A stretch of DNA of 64,000 nt from Rhynchopus sp. YZ270_cl-10 (lineage: Eukaryota > Euglenozoa > Diplonemea > Diplonemida > Diplonemidae), in the NCBI GenBank assembly GCA_964035575.1, contig OZ037895.1, positions 868,001 through 932,000 of the forward strand, in the 5' to 3' direction. A program made the translations under genes and the position numbers. Positions 22,421 through 34,183 of the stretch are shown one piece after another (position 1 is the first letter of the stretch; each line of letters starts with the position of its first letter). The notes under the pieces were generated by a model. That model made no database searches. It was not told the origin of the DNA and saw only the letters and a list, made by a program, of their open reading frames with translations.

Positions 22421-25024
22421 ATGCGTGGGGTCTTTCACGCTGCTTTCGTTGTGTTGTCTGTCGGGTCTTCAGTGAACGCACAGAACGTGTCGTGCTATAT
22501 CAGTCAAGAGCTCAACCTCGAAGGCCTCAGTGGTGCTGCGATCCAACCCGACGTCTTCTTCCGTGAGTCCGACAGTACCAACCTCACCTCCGATGCGACC
22601 GACAACGTCGCCACCTCCCCTTTCATTTGGTCTCTGTCACCATGCGTCCCAGAGAAATTTGCTGGGAAGACTGTGGTGCACGAAACTGTTCCTACCACCT
22701 TGCTTGGGTGTGCTGTGGATGCGTATCTTGCGATTCACGCAAGCGACGGATCGTGTGTTGACACATACACTGAAATCATATCCGGCCCAGAGGAGCTTTT
22801 GCCTGCAGGGGAGAGAGGCATTCGTACACAGTATCGGAGTGCTGTGACTGGCCAGACTGCAACGGTGGATGTGATGTGCACGAACAATGCTGGTTTGCAG
22901 AGCGGTGCTGCGATGTTAACCCAAAGCGACCTTCTTCAAGCAAGCCTTGCACAGAACGCAACAGGTGTGGTAGGTGCCGTGCCCCCTGCCGGCTACTCCA
23001 ACGTCACCCTCGCCTTCGCCAGCAGACGCGGCTGCAGGCTCAACCCACTCCTCTGCCCTGCAGCCAACTCCGTTTTCTGCGAAGATCCCGCCTTAGTCTG
23101 CATGGGGTCACCCGGTGTGTGCGTAACACAAAACAACTGCCTCGCCATTGAAAAGAAGGAGAACCCCGCCAGCGTCACCGGAGTGAACGTACGAAAGGCT
23201 GTTGTCGTGAGAGATACCTGCAAAGATATCATTGTACCAGGGTTGACTACATTAGATTTCGTGCTTAAAGTGGATGACCGTGTGGTCGACAACACCCAAC
23301 CAGAGGGTGCAGTCTTGGTAAGTCCTAATGCAGGCAGCGCTGCGCAGCAGATGGTTTCTGTAGCATTGGATCAATCTGCCTCTGTGATTGACACCAAAAT
23401 GGAATATGTCAAAACCTCGTTGGCACAGTTTTTGGACGCGCTTTTTCCGGACCCAACCCAATCCTCTGCGTCTCCTCCGAAGGTGGGTATCTTCACTTTT
23501 GACGGTTCGGATGAGGTTATTGCTTTGCAGCCGTCTTTTTCTGATGAAAAGGATTTGTTAAAGGCGACTGTCGCAAATCAACTGCCTAAATCTCCTGGGG
23601 ACGCTCAGAGCACCAATTTATACGGTGCATTGAGTAAAGTAGTGTCGGTGACACTAAGCGCTGCAGAGAGTATGAGCTATGGGGTGACGGAGAATGGGGT
23701 CTATGCTGAGGTGACACCACAAAAGAGTTTGGTGGTGTTCTCAGATGGGGATGATACTGCAAGACGGTTTGACAAAACAACGAGCATACAGCTGGCAAAG
23801 AACTTTCGTCTCAAAAACAACGACACAACGATATTCTATGTAGACGTCTCTGACGACGAAATTGACAAAGACTATGCCCTAGCCGTAACAGGAGACCCGA
23901 CACGATACTTCAAAATCGGTTTGTCCGACCTATCGGAGACCTTCGCCAATATTGGAAACCTTCTGCAAATACAACGGTCTACCTATACCATCAACCTTTG
24001 CACCCCATTCCGTTCTGACGTTCACGGTCTCTTCATTCAGCTCAATACGTCACGCTATGGGGTCGGTCCAACCAATGAAACGTGGTTCCCCTTTGGTACA
24101 GATAACCTCGAGCCAGACTGCACCAGCGCTACCCTTGCTGCCGCAGAGAAGGCGGATTTGGAAGAACCTAAGGTGATCACCTCGACCCTCCCGGTGCTCT
24201 CCCCGAGTCAGGTGATGGTTACGACGAATGGATATTTTCTCATCCAACCTACCGGTCTGTTGTCCGCCTACGCTTATGTGCTTCCTAGTAAGGAAACCAA
24301 TCATAATGGGGCAACCTCCTTCTCGGTTGTGCTCAATGATGGTGGGGTGAACTGCGAGGTGGTCACGAAGTACTGTTTTGCGGCGAATGGGTCGAACCGT
24401 GCAACCCTCCCCTCCTCTGTCTTTGACGATCTGAGCAACCCACGACAGGCCATGGGGTTGATTCTTTCCGCGACCAATGAGCCGCTCGCCAACGACATTT
24501 CAGTCTACCTCTCCACCACACCAATTCCCATAACCCAGATACCTACCCCAGCTCCAACCCCAGGTGGCACGGTGGAGGACACCGATGATGACAGTGATTT
24601 TAATTGGTGGATCCTCATCGCGATTGTTGCGGCCGTAGTGATAATATGCTGGGTATGCTTCTATTTGGCAAGAAAGGTGAACCAAAAGAATAAGGAGCAG
24701 AAGCTGGCTGCAGAACAGCAGCAACAACAACTCGAGGAGGCACAGCGTGACCCCGTACAGAACAACGAAGTGGTCCAGGAGCGTGTCGTCACCTTCCAGC
24801 ACGAAAAGCTCACCCACGAAAGCCGTAGTGCCCCCATGAACTTCAACAGCATCATGCACCAGTACAGTGTGCAAGACCCTCATACACTCTCACCACAAGG
24901 CAGTGCACACAGCCAGCTTCCAGCAGAGAACGACCTTCTCTATGGATCAGAGGTCCTAGTAGGCATGAGCAGTCCCAACACGATGAACGGCAAGCAAGCC
25001 TACCACCCCTTAAAAGAAATGTAG
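22421..25024 (+). CDS. Type I membrane protein with a von Willebrand factor A domain
   Basis: A single 867-residue exon. Residues 1-20 form a signal peptide (FHAAFVVLSVGSSVNA). The ectodomain is Cys-containing up to about 290. A VWA domain follows from about 308 to 500, with MIDAS elements DQSAS (about 316), a threonine in STNLYGAL and FSDGDD (about 439). One hydrophobic helix (about 728-750, WWILIAIVAAVVIICWVCFYLA) is followed by a basic stop-transfer sequence and a 115-residue Gln-rich cytoplasmic tail. The architecture suggests a surface adhesion or ligand-binding protein using a divalent cation. No specific family beyond VWA was recognised. Five residues of 5' leader separate a TATTAG acceptor-like site from the ATG. 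The stop is TAG at 25022-25024. Confidence 0.85.
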   Translation: MRGVFHAAFVVLSVGSSVNAQNVSCYISQELNLEGLSGAAIQPDVFFRESDSTNLTSDATDNVATSPFIWSLSPCVPEKFAGKTVVHETVPTTLLGCAVDAYLAIHASDGSCVDTYTEIISGPEELLPAGERGIRTQYRSAVTGQTATVDVMCTNNAGLQSGAAMLTQSDLLQASLAQNATGVVGAVPPAGYSNVTLAFASRRGCRLNPLLCPAANSVFCEDPALVCMGSPGVCVTQNNCLAIEKKENPASVTGVNVRKAVVVRDTCKDIIVPGLTTLDFVLKVDDRVVDNTQPEGAVLVSPNAGSAAQQMVSVALDQSASVIDTKMEYVKTSLAQFLDALFPDPTQSSASPPKVGIFTFDGSDEVIALQPSFSDEKDLLKATVANQLPKSPGDAQSTNLYGALSKVVSVTLSAAESMSYGVTENGVYAEVTPQKSLVVFSDGDDTARRFDKTTSIQLAKNFRLKNNDTTIFYVDVSDDEIDKDYALAVTGDPTRYFKIGLSDLSETFANIGNLLQIQRSTYTINLCTPFRSDVHGLFIQLNTSRYGVGPTNETWFPFGTDNLEPDCTSATLAAAEKADLEEPKVITSTLPVLSPSQVMVTTNGYFLIQPTGLLSAYAYVLPSKETNHNGATSFSVVLNDGGVNCEVVTKYCFAANGSNRATLPSSVFDDLSNPRQAMGLILSATNEPLANDISVYLSTTPIPITQIPTPAPTPGGTVEDTDDDSDFNWWILIAIVAAVVIICWVCFYLARKVNQKNKEQKLAAEQQQQQLEEAQRDPVQNNEVVQERVVTFQHEKLTHESRSAPMNFNSIMHQYSVQDPHTLSPQGSAHSQLPAENDLLYGSEVLVGMSSPNTMNGKQAYHPLKEM

Positions 25025-26537
25025 TCTTTTGTGGGGCTTTAAAGGGTAGGATGGTGGTGGGGGTGGGGTGGTTAATAACCGCTCAGAGTGGGTAATTCAA
25101 GAGGTGGCAGCCATTGTTGGTCTCTTTTTGGGAGTATTTTTTTTTGCTCCATTTTATAGAACTACCCGGGTTTTGTTACAAAAAAAAAATCATGTTTTTT
25201 TTTTCTTCTTTCCATTTAGACAAGGGTTGCCTTCATCGAGGCAAATGAGAGGGTGAGAAAAGTGCATAGGGTGATGGGTGGGATGGGGGTGGGTAGGTGG
25301 GGGTGGGGAAGATATAGAGAGACCCACGGGGGGGAGAACCCTTGATTTCACCCCCCTTTTTTTTTTGTGCTTTCATCCTGGCTGGCATTGTGTAAGTGGG
25401 TCAGTCGGAAGTGTCTGTATCAGCAACTACCTTTATTTGTCAAATTTTCTCAATGATTCGTGGATATTTGCTTTGAATGGTAACTGCAATGTTTTTTTTT
25501 AAAAAGGGACAAATGCATGAGAGGCACATTCATCTTGCATGTTTTCTTTGCCTGCACCCTGAGGTGTCTGCACGCCATTTAGTGATCAAGGTTGACTAAG
25601 CAGAGCTTAGGTTCATCTTTCTCTTATCCCTCCCAACTTCATTTTTCTTAAGATACATACCGAGGTTGTATGGCCTCCTCCCTTCCATGTCTGTGCTTTT
25701 TTTGTGAAAAACGTGTGGCTAACCAAACGTTTTGGTTTCGTTCGTATTGGCACCGTTTTGTTTTGGCCAGGTGGCGTAAGTACACCTGAGGCTGTTGATC
25801 TTCGCCAGATTCTCTCTTTTTTTAGAACAAACCATAGCTGCCTTTTGCTGAACGTTCCAGTCAACAAATTCTCTTTCAGAAGACCTTTTTTTCTGTTTGT
25901 AGAAAAGTATGAAATTATGTGCATTTTTCTCTTTTCCACGTCCTCCGGACTTCAACTTTCAAAAGATTTGTGTGCACGAGAGGCACATTCATCTTCACAA
26001 TTTTTTCTTTTTTTCCACAAAAAAAACACACACTAGACGCGCCCCCCCCTCAATAGGTTAGAACGACTCAATGTATCCCCAGCCCCATAACCCACCCAGA
26101 TATTTTCTCATAAATGGTGTGGCTGAAAGTGCTATTTTTTTGTGCTATTTTGTACTATTTTTGGGGTCGTCGGCCACACCAGTGTCAAACCTTCCTTCAG
26201 ACTCTGTAGAGTCACAACCCTCCTGTAACAAGAGTTCTTCGTCAATGTGGATCTGCTGTTCAAGAGTAGATTGCCACCGCGGGCCGTCTCCCACGCAATC
26301 AGCGAGGATAATCAAATCTTTGACCCTTCTGGATTATGCGGAATCCAAAAAGGCTGTGACGGACAACGTTGTACTCCAGCCCAGCAACTTTTCCTCCCCG
26401 ATTTGCAGTGCTTTTTATCACACCCTAGCGTTTTTGTCGCACTTCCATCCCCCCCGCACAACAGACGATGTGAAAAGGAATTGGACACACACACACTTCT
26501 TAGTTTCATTTTTAAATCTTTTTCTTTCCATTTTTCA
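25025..26537. other. Spacer between VWA and CLC genes
   Basis: Contains family I (25366-25436) and family A repeats: a stem-variant copy near 25500-25545, a tight-loop copy at 25590-25620 and another at 25964-26000. An open frame in phase with the CLC gene extends 97 residues upstream of the chosen start, but it reads as low-complexity, unrelated sequence and is treated as 5' leader. Confidence 0.6.
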
Positions 26538-29500
26538 ATGTCCAACCAAGACTCTGAGTGTACTTCAGAAAAGAGTGGGATGCCGGTTGCAACGTCATCT
26601 GCCGCGGTTGTGCAGAATGTGAGTGAAAGCGATGAGAGGTCGAGGGAGGAGCCGTGTGCGGGTACGGACGGGGAGACGTGTTTTGTGACGGATCTACGCC
26701 GTGATGAGGATGTGGATGTGCAGACAACCGACACATTGAGTTGCCACAACCCTAATAGGGAGCGCATGCTCTACACCAACCCACTCCCCCAATCGGTTTG
26801 GGGCGAATACGAAAACGGAGAAATCATTCAAGGCCGCGCAGTGCGCCCCGCCATACAACACTGCCACCACACATTTACCGCAAAGGAAATGAAAAAGATG
26901 TGCAGTACCAACGAATCCATTGAGACCCGCCACCCACATAGTATAGTATACCGGAACTACCTTGCGTCAAAACTGCCGAAGAAAAATCAATGGAAGAAAG
27001 GGGTTGTGTTCATAATAATAGGAATGGTGATGGGGATTGTGGGGTTGGTGATGTTTCAGAGTATTGCCTTCTTTTCGGATCATAGAAAGGATTGGCTTTC
27101 GGACCGTGTTGCTGATGCAGTGTCGAATGATAAGGCAGGGAAGTCGTCTGCCGGGCATTACACCATTGCCTTTATGGAGTGGGTTTTTTCGGGTGTGGTT
27201 CTTGTCGTCATTTCGATGCTTTTGGTGAAATGGCAGCCCCCTGCGGGTGGGTCTGGAGTGACCGACGTGATGGCGTATCTCAACGGGGTTTTCTTTGAAA
27301 AGGTGTTCAACATTCGTACCCTTGCCGCGAAGTCTTTATCCTGTATTTGCGCGGTGAGTTCTGGGCTTCCAGTTGGCCCTGAAGGTCCGATGATTCATAT
27401 CGGCGCGATTTTGGGTGCAGGGATTGGGTCGGGAAGGAGCAAATCATTGAATTTCTCTTTGAACACATTTTTTTCGAGCATTCGGAATCCAAGAGATCAC
27501 TTGGATGCGATTACGGGAGGTGCTGCTGCTGGGGTTGCTGTTGCTTTTGGTGCGCCTATTGGCGGACTCCTCTTCGTCTTTGAAGAAGTTGCCACACATT
27601 GGCACGCTGCACTCACACCACTCATCTTTGCCGCCTCTTTAACAGGGTGCTTTGTGTTCGGTGTTTTGGCCTCTCAATTTGAAGGCTGGGGTCTACGCCA
27701 TGAAACAGCGTTTGGAGGCCTTCTTGACGAAGCAACCATTCTGTTCCTAACAGAGGCGGACCGGTATATGTATGCAAGAGATTTGGTTAGTGCTGCTGTA
27801 ATTGGGTTGACATGCTCGATTTTTGCAGTAGTTTTTACCAAGGTGAATCTCTTTATTGCGAGGAAGAGGTTGACTGCACCGAAGATGTATAAAATGATGG
27901 AGCCGTTGGTGACGTTGACAATCTATCTTTCTGTGGCATACGCGATGCCGTTAATGATGCAATGCGAAGACGTGCCCACCTGGTCTAACGAAACCACCGA
28001 GGAGAGCAGCAGAGTGCACAACGCATCCCATATGTTCATCACCGCACCGTGCAAGGAGGAAAACCAGTTTTCTGCGTCCGCGTCGCTGTTCTGGAATCCA
28101 GGGGAAACCGTTATCAAGCTTCTATTCCGTAAACATGACAGCATGGATTTGGCGAGTTTAATCACATTTGTTGCAATATACTTCATTTTTTCATGCTTTT
28201 CCTGCGGAATGATGATTTCCAGCGGTATTGTCATCCCAATGCTTATCACCGGGGGAGGGATTGGTAGGCTGTATGGACGTCTGATCACACAGTACATTGA
28301 TGACACCCAGCACGATGGGGTGTACGCGATCATAGGCGCAGCTGGCTACTTCGCAGGGGTCTCCCGTCTCACTGTGTCGCTCGCAGTCATCATGATCGAG
28401 CTCACCTCGGAAAAGCGATGCCTCCTCCCCATCATGGTCAGCGTCATGGTCAGCAAGATGTTTGCCGATAAGTTTGGGCATTCACTTTACCATGGATTGC
28501 TAGAGGTATGTGAAAGGGGGGGTAATAAGAGAGCACGGCGAAAAAAAGTTAGCGAAATTTCTGTGGGTTGGGGGGGAGGGTTGGAAGCAGAGAGAGAGTA
28601 GGGGGTGGGGGGCACAGCAGAGAATAAGCCCGGTCCCCGGTCCCCGCTCCCCGGTCCCGGTCCCGGTCCCTGTCCCGGTCCCTGGTACTGGTCCCGGTCC
28701 CTGTCCCTGGTACTGGTCCCGGTCCCGGTCCCGGTCCCGGTCCCGGTCCCGGTCCCGGTCCCGGTCCCGGTCCCTGGTCCTGGTCCCAGTCCTGGTACTG
28801 GTCCCGGTCCCAGTCCTGGTACTGGTCCCGGTCCTGGTACTGGTCCCGGTCCCGGTCCTGGTCCCGGTCCTGGTCCCGGTCCCAGTCCTGGTCTGGTACT
28901 GGTCCTGGACCAGGACCAGTACCAGGGACCGGGACCGGGACCAGTACCAGGACCGGGACCAGGGACCGGGACCAGTACCTGGTCCTGGTCCCGGTCCCGG
29001 TCCCCCACCCTCCCGCGCCCGGGTCCCCTCCCACTTTCGGGCGTTTTCACCACTGTTTTCTACATATTGTGTCCCAGTCCGGCTGAGAATAACCCGGTCC
29101 CCGGTCCCCGGTCCCCGGCCCCCCCTACCTTATTCTCTGCTGTGGTGGGGGGTGGGGTGTGGGGTACACTTTTATTGTTTTTATTTGTAGGGATAATAGT
29201 GTAGATGTTTCAATGCAACAAAACGAACAGCAACAAAGAGACACAGAGTAGCTTTCATTTATTGGGTTGGAAGGAAGCTTGAGGTTCATCTTGCATAAAT
29301 TTCTCGAGGCATTTGCGTACAGAGCTTTGTATCAGGTTGTAAAGATTTAAAAAAAAAGGAAAATATGAAAAACGCAACAAACACAGCTCCGCTGCGTGCC
29401 CTTCCTCGACCCTGGTAACATCGAAGACCTTTCTGCGAGCAATATGCAGTGTTTCCGTATGCCTTTTATTTCCCCTTCCTCTTCTTCTTTACACACTATA

Positions 29501-30230
29501 CCCCCCCTCGCTCTTGTATCCCAAACCATTCCACTCAGGTGCACTGGACATCGCCACCCAAAAGGTCGCCTGCCTGCGTGAGAGGGAGTCTGTCGGGAAC
29601 ATCATCAGTTTGCTGAAGGGTTGCAGCCACCAAGGCTTCCCTGTTGTGTCGGATGAGGAGAACGGCCGTTTGAGGTACTTAGGGATGCTGAGCAGACAGC
29701 AGCTGCATACTTTGCTGTTTCACGTCGAGGAGTGCCAAAGCAGTGAGTACGGTGGCGTCTTTTCAGGGGATTTGCGGCCAGAATGGGACTATTTGGAGCG
29801 TCTGGCTGAGAGGAAGTTTGTGGCAAATGAGAAGATTCCGGCGTGTGTGACGGCACCTCGGGCAGCGGATGGGACAGCATGTGACGCGACACGTCTGAAG
29901 GAGGACCTCGAGCTCGACCTCATGGCCTTCGCCGACACATCGACGATCACCTCGTTGCCAAGCATTGCTGTTACCACCGTTTTCCAAATGTTCACCTCCA
30001 TGGGTATTCGTCATCTGCCCGTGGTAAATGAGTATGGCTTTGTCGTGGGTATCATCACCAGGAAAGACATGCTCGCCTGTCGTCTGCAGAAGAAGATGCT
30101 CCGGTCCATGGACAACCACACCCAAGTCGCCTGCCGTGCTGTCAAGGAGAACACAGCTGAGGACGATGGCTGGGATATCCTTGACTACACGGATACCACA
30201 AACCGGGCGCAGTCTCGTTACTTTATGTAA
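26538..30230 (+). CDS. CLC-family chloride channel / Cl-/H+ exchanger with CBS domains
   Basis: Three exons, 26538-28505, 29387-29456 and 29539-30230, join in frame to 909 residues. Exon 2 is tiny and supplies LRCVPFLDPGNIEDL, the linker leading into the CBS region. A cytosolic N-terminus (about 150 residues) precedes the helical core. Family motifs are GSGVTD (about 237, usually GSGIPE), GPEGP (about 280, with the gating Glu), FVFEEVATHW (about 345-354, with the proton Glu that marks exchangers) and GIVIP (about 561). Two CBS domains follow (about 685-760 and 819-865, including GIRHLPVVNEYGFVVGIITRKD). The retained second glutamate favours an intracellular CLC-6/7-like antiporter. A second possible donor for exon 2 (29451) would drop two residues; GTATGC at 29457 fits the other introns better. 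Confidence 0.88.
28613..29144. repeat. GGTCCC minisatellite with internal strand switch, inside CLC intron 1
   Basis: CACAGCAGAGAATAAG at 28613-28628 and its reverse complement at 29129-29144 bracket a hexamer-type array of GGTCCC with GGTACTGGTCCC and GGTCCTGGTCCC variants. At 28893-28925 the array forms a 33-bp palindrome centred on 28909, after which the repeats run in the opposite orientation (GGGACC) until about 28980. They then switch back. A second GAGAATAACCCGGTCCC lies at about 29085. It is non-coding although all frames are open. Confidence 0.85.
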
Positions 30231-33200
30231 AAAAAAGGAAGTTTTTTTACAGTGAGTGCAGATCCTTGCAGGTGATTGTCGACACAAAAAAAAAATATGT
30301 GAAGACTGTCTATATGGCAGCTACACTAAACAAATTATCAAAGAAAAGAAAATGTGTATAGGCAATTGTCGATGCTACAATAACAAAAAAATCTCCTTTT
30401 TTTTCTTTTTTTTTCTTTGCGAGATGTGATTTGAAACATCAATTGTAGATAATTCCTTGGAATATCGCTGTGCGTGTAAGGACGCTTCTACATTTGTTCT
30501 TCGCCCAAAATTTCTTTCTATTACAGACGGCAAGAAAAAATCGCAACAAAAAATGTGTTATATGTGCTGGCTACGGTAGGGTGGGGGGATGGGAATTTGT
30601 TTTATGTTTTTATGTTTTTTATTTTAAGTCCAGAAATGTGTTTCAGCCACGTGCGCCATGTTATCATGCGCTTTGCGAAGCTGCATATTTCTGTTGAATC
30701 CCGGGGCGGGGAATCAGATGAACCATGATCACCAAAAGCGGAACGTTTGTACACAACACTTCCAACTTCAGAAGCAATGAAATTGCCACGAACAATTTTT
30801 TTTTTTTGAAAGATGTGTGCGCACGAGAGGCACATCTTAGACGTTTTCTTTATTTGGTGGTCCATGCGTCCGATGAACGGCGAGGCGTTTGGCTGCACTT
30901 TCTGTTTGTGAACCGCCTCCGTTCTCTTACGGTACGGAACACTCACGTGCCCACCCTTCCCATGCATGAACACGACCGAGCGGCGTTTTAGTACGTTTCA
31001 ACCATTTTTTTTTTTTGGTTTTTTTGCTTTGGGAAACACTGCTGAGTTATGGCTCCATCTTTCGGTATTAAAAAAAATATCGTTTTAATCATTTTGGGGG
31101 AGAAAAGTGGAACTTTGCGCGCAGAACGCAGCTATCCTAGCCCCCCTTTACAACAACTTATCAGAAGGAAAAAGAGGGGGGTTTGTTTTAGTGTTCATGG
31201 CCTTAGCGATAAAACAGTTGAGTGTCAGACAGAGTTCCCTGTCAAACGGGGTTCTTTTGTTGTGTTGTTTTTTTTTTTAAATTTTTTTGGTAAAAATAAA
31301 TAACTCCGAGTGACATATGACCCGCGATAACTTGTTTCGAAAGAGAAAAAAAAATGACAAAACATGTCTGTTTTTTTTCTTTCTGGCAAGCTTGATTCTG
31401 TATTTATTTTTTGCTTTGTTTTGGGGTTTTTTTTTCTTTGTTCGGACCCAGCACAAACCAGGCGTGGAGTTGTTACCCTGGCACAGAAGGGTAACTAACC
31501 CCGAATTCTGGAATTGCGCCCCACATGGGTGTTACGCTATACGTCTTTGACAAGGTTTTCCCTTTTTACTTTATTTTGACGAGAGACAAATGCGTCATTC
31601 ATCTTTCAAGTTTTTCGAACGCTTTCTTTTTTTTTGTACTTGAAATATGTCGCTTCGAATTGAGCTGCAAGAGCTCCACAGGGAAACTGTTGGCATCGTA
31701 CCACTGAAGTCTTTATACGCTCCTGGCACATAGAGTTCCATCCATGTGTGGAGGAAGGACAGCGGTTTTTGCCTCTGTATGTTTTTGCATTTTTTTTGTC
31801 CAAATTATTATTTTTTTGGGTTGGCTTGCTCTCAGCTATTGTTGCCATTGTTCGTTTTTTTTTAAAATTATAACATACCAAGCATCGAGAGGGAATAAAA
31901 TCAACGGAAGGTGCATGCCTGTAAATTGTTATGGCTGTGTCCTCAAGACACTTCCATCTGTCCAAAGAAATTTTTTTTTTGGCCTCAATGAGGTTTCCTC
32001 TTCACGGCCAAGGTAGTCAGTGGGAGCGTAATTGTAGTAATAAAAATATCAGCACAGAATATTTATTGAACACTTTACGCACAAACAAACTCGGCAATAG
32101 TAGATGCCCCCGTGCCTTGTCCGACAGGACACGAGGCTTCTTGACGTCTTTACGTGATGACATATCCCCTCCCGTTTCTAGTGGGGCGCTGTTTCTGTAC
32201 CTGCATGCATCCCTTCAAGGCAACGAAGTGCAAATTGAACCTTGCTTTCCACATACAAAGGCGTTTCTGTTAAGAATGCGTGCATTGTTGTTTTATTTTA
32301 TTTTTTCGATCATATCTACCAATAAAGTGTACCCCATCGTTGCATTTCACGAAGTATCGTTTTAGCCCCCCCTTTTTTTCATTCCATCTGGTTCGTTTGC
32401 TTCACTCAATATCCGTATTTCCCAACCGCAACAGCGCCTCGGCGCGTTTTCTCTCCCTTTTCTTTTCTTTCTTTAGTTGTGCTTTCATCCAGCTGGCATC
32501 GTGGGTCAGCGGGGAGGTGCCTGCATCAATAACTTCACTTTTAAATTTTCCCCTTCAATTGGTCATATATCTGCCCGTGTTTTTTGTCACAGGGTACCCC
32601 ACCCTAAGTCCATCGTTTTTTTTCTTTTTTGATGGGTTGCGCACAAGCGAGACACATCCCTCATTTCACGTTTTCTGTTTGAAGACAACGTAAATTTGAT
32701 TTCACAAACCCCCCCCCCTTTTTTTTTTTTGTGTTAGGTACACTGTCACCAGAGGGCTTTGTATTTCAAGCAGGCCTAAAGCTAAATAGGGGGGTCCGGG
32801 AGGCCAAATGTCCAAAAAGGGAGCAAATAAAGGGGGGGAATTGGGGGTACGTTTTTGGGCTCCAAAAGCCTCCATATTTGCATTTTTGAGCTCAACCCAG
32901 TCTGCGGTGGGGTCAATATGAAAAAATGGACAAAATTTTAGTGACTTAAATTTTCGCAAAATATGAACCCATACTCGTAAACAAGGGTCATTTTCAGGAA
33001 AATTCGGAAAATTCCGAGATTTGGAAGCAATTTTTCTCCTGAAAATCAGTGGGTTTTCAGCCCCAAAACATACCGCGATTGGAATTTCCGGAATCCGTCC
33101 GCGCTGTGGTGGGGTCACTTTGCCGAAATGGCCAATTTTTTGGTTTTGGTCAAAATCCATGTGGGTAAAGAGGGCCAATGTAAATCCCACAACCAGATTC

Positions 33201-34183
33201 TCTCCCTGATCCTGACGTCTTGCATGAAAATGCGCGAAAACACCGGCATTTGCATTTCCGGAATTCGTCCGTTCTGTGGTGGGGTCAATTTGCCGAAATG
33301 GACAAGTTCTTGGTTTTGGTCAAAACCCGTCAGTGTAAGGTAAAGGGGGCAAGTGTTTGCCTGTAGAAACTGGAAGGGAACAGGCAGCGCCGCAGGCGCA
33401 CGGTAACCAACTTTTTTTTTTTCCTTTTCTTTTTTCTCCTCTTTCTTTTGACTTTCCGAGCCAATTGCATTCCACGGCGGGGTCACATGTATATGCAAGT
33501 CCACTATGTGGTGGTCTTACTCAACAATATTAGAACTTCTGGTTTCTTAATGAAATCCCCGTACTGCAAAAAAAAAACGTTCCTACCAAAACCCCCAAAA
33601 ATCCCGGGATGAGGGATGGACTTTAGCGCGAGCCCTGGTGCCGCCGCAGGCGGCTTTTTTTTTTTCCAAACCATCCCAAAAAGGCTGTTTTTCGACGATT
33701 TGACACTCGATCTTTTCATATATTTTTTTTACGGTCACTTTAGTCACCAAACTTACCCCCTAAGTAGCCTGCGGCCTTCGTGCAAATAAAGGGGGGGAAC
33801 CAGTACTTTTTCTTCGTGCAAATAAAGGGGGGGAACTCATTTTCAAAAATGTCGGGAGAAAGGAGGCGATTTAGCTTTTGGCCTGATTTCAAGTCAACTT
33901 TCTTTTTTTTTTTCTTTCAAAAAGTTTCTTGCACTAAAGTACCCCCCTCCCCTCCCCTCCAGGTTTCAATTCCCCACCCAAGCTCTTACCCTTCAAACAC
34001 CACCACCACACCCTCTCCACTTCACAGATTTTAAGAAAAACTAGTTTTTTTTTTTTCTCTCTTCCACTTCCACTTCTCCATACACATTTTTTTGGCGATA
34101 CATCTCAAAAACCTAACCCTTTAATCTAATATCTTCAACGCAAACGTTGCACCCACCACCACCACCACCCTTCCCCCTTAACA
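30231..34183. other. 4-kb gene-free spacer with repeats
   Basis: No supported gene. It contains repeat family A (30811-30840), family B (about 30860-30905), a block TGAACCGCCTCCGTTCTC with CTTACGGTACGG (30909-30940) that recurs at about 52538-52565, family I (32478-32540), a family D 3' half (32733-32775) and the long module repeat 32934-33640. GCAAATAAAGGGGGGGAA occurs at about 32823, 33782 and 33818. The final 200 bases before the IQ gene are pyrimidine-rich. Confidence 0.6.
32934..33640 (+). repeat. Long modular repeat F, copy 1
   Basis: This 700-bp block is nearly identical to 44574-45277 over its whole length. It contains two tandem modules (about 33085-33165 and 33253-33330) each reading CATTTCCGGAATCCGTCC, then TGTGGTGGGGTCA, TTGCCGAAATGG and TTTTGGTCAAAA. 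Reverse-oriented modules of the same kind occur four times in 54455-55110 and once at 48090-48145. It is non-coding. Confidence 0.8.

Noticed and set aside
26247-26537. 97-residue upstream extension of the CLC gene
   Set aside because: The sequence is not CLC-like, and a CTTCTTAG acceptor-like site lies between it and the ATG at 26538.
28487-29204. Four overlapping Pro/Gly/Val-rich frames on both strands
   Set aside because: They are translations of the GGTCCC array inside CLC intron 1.
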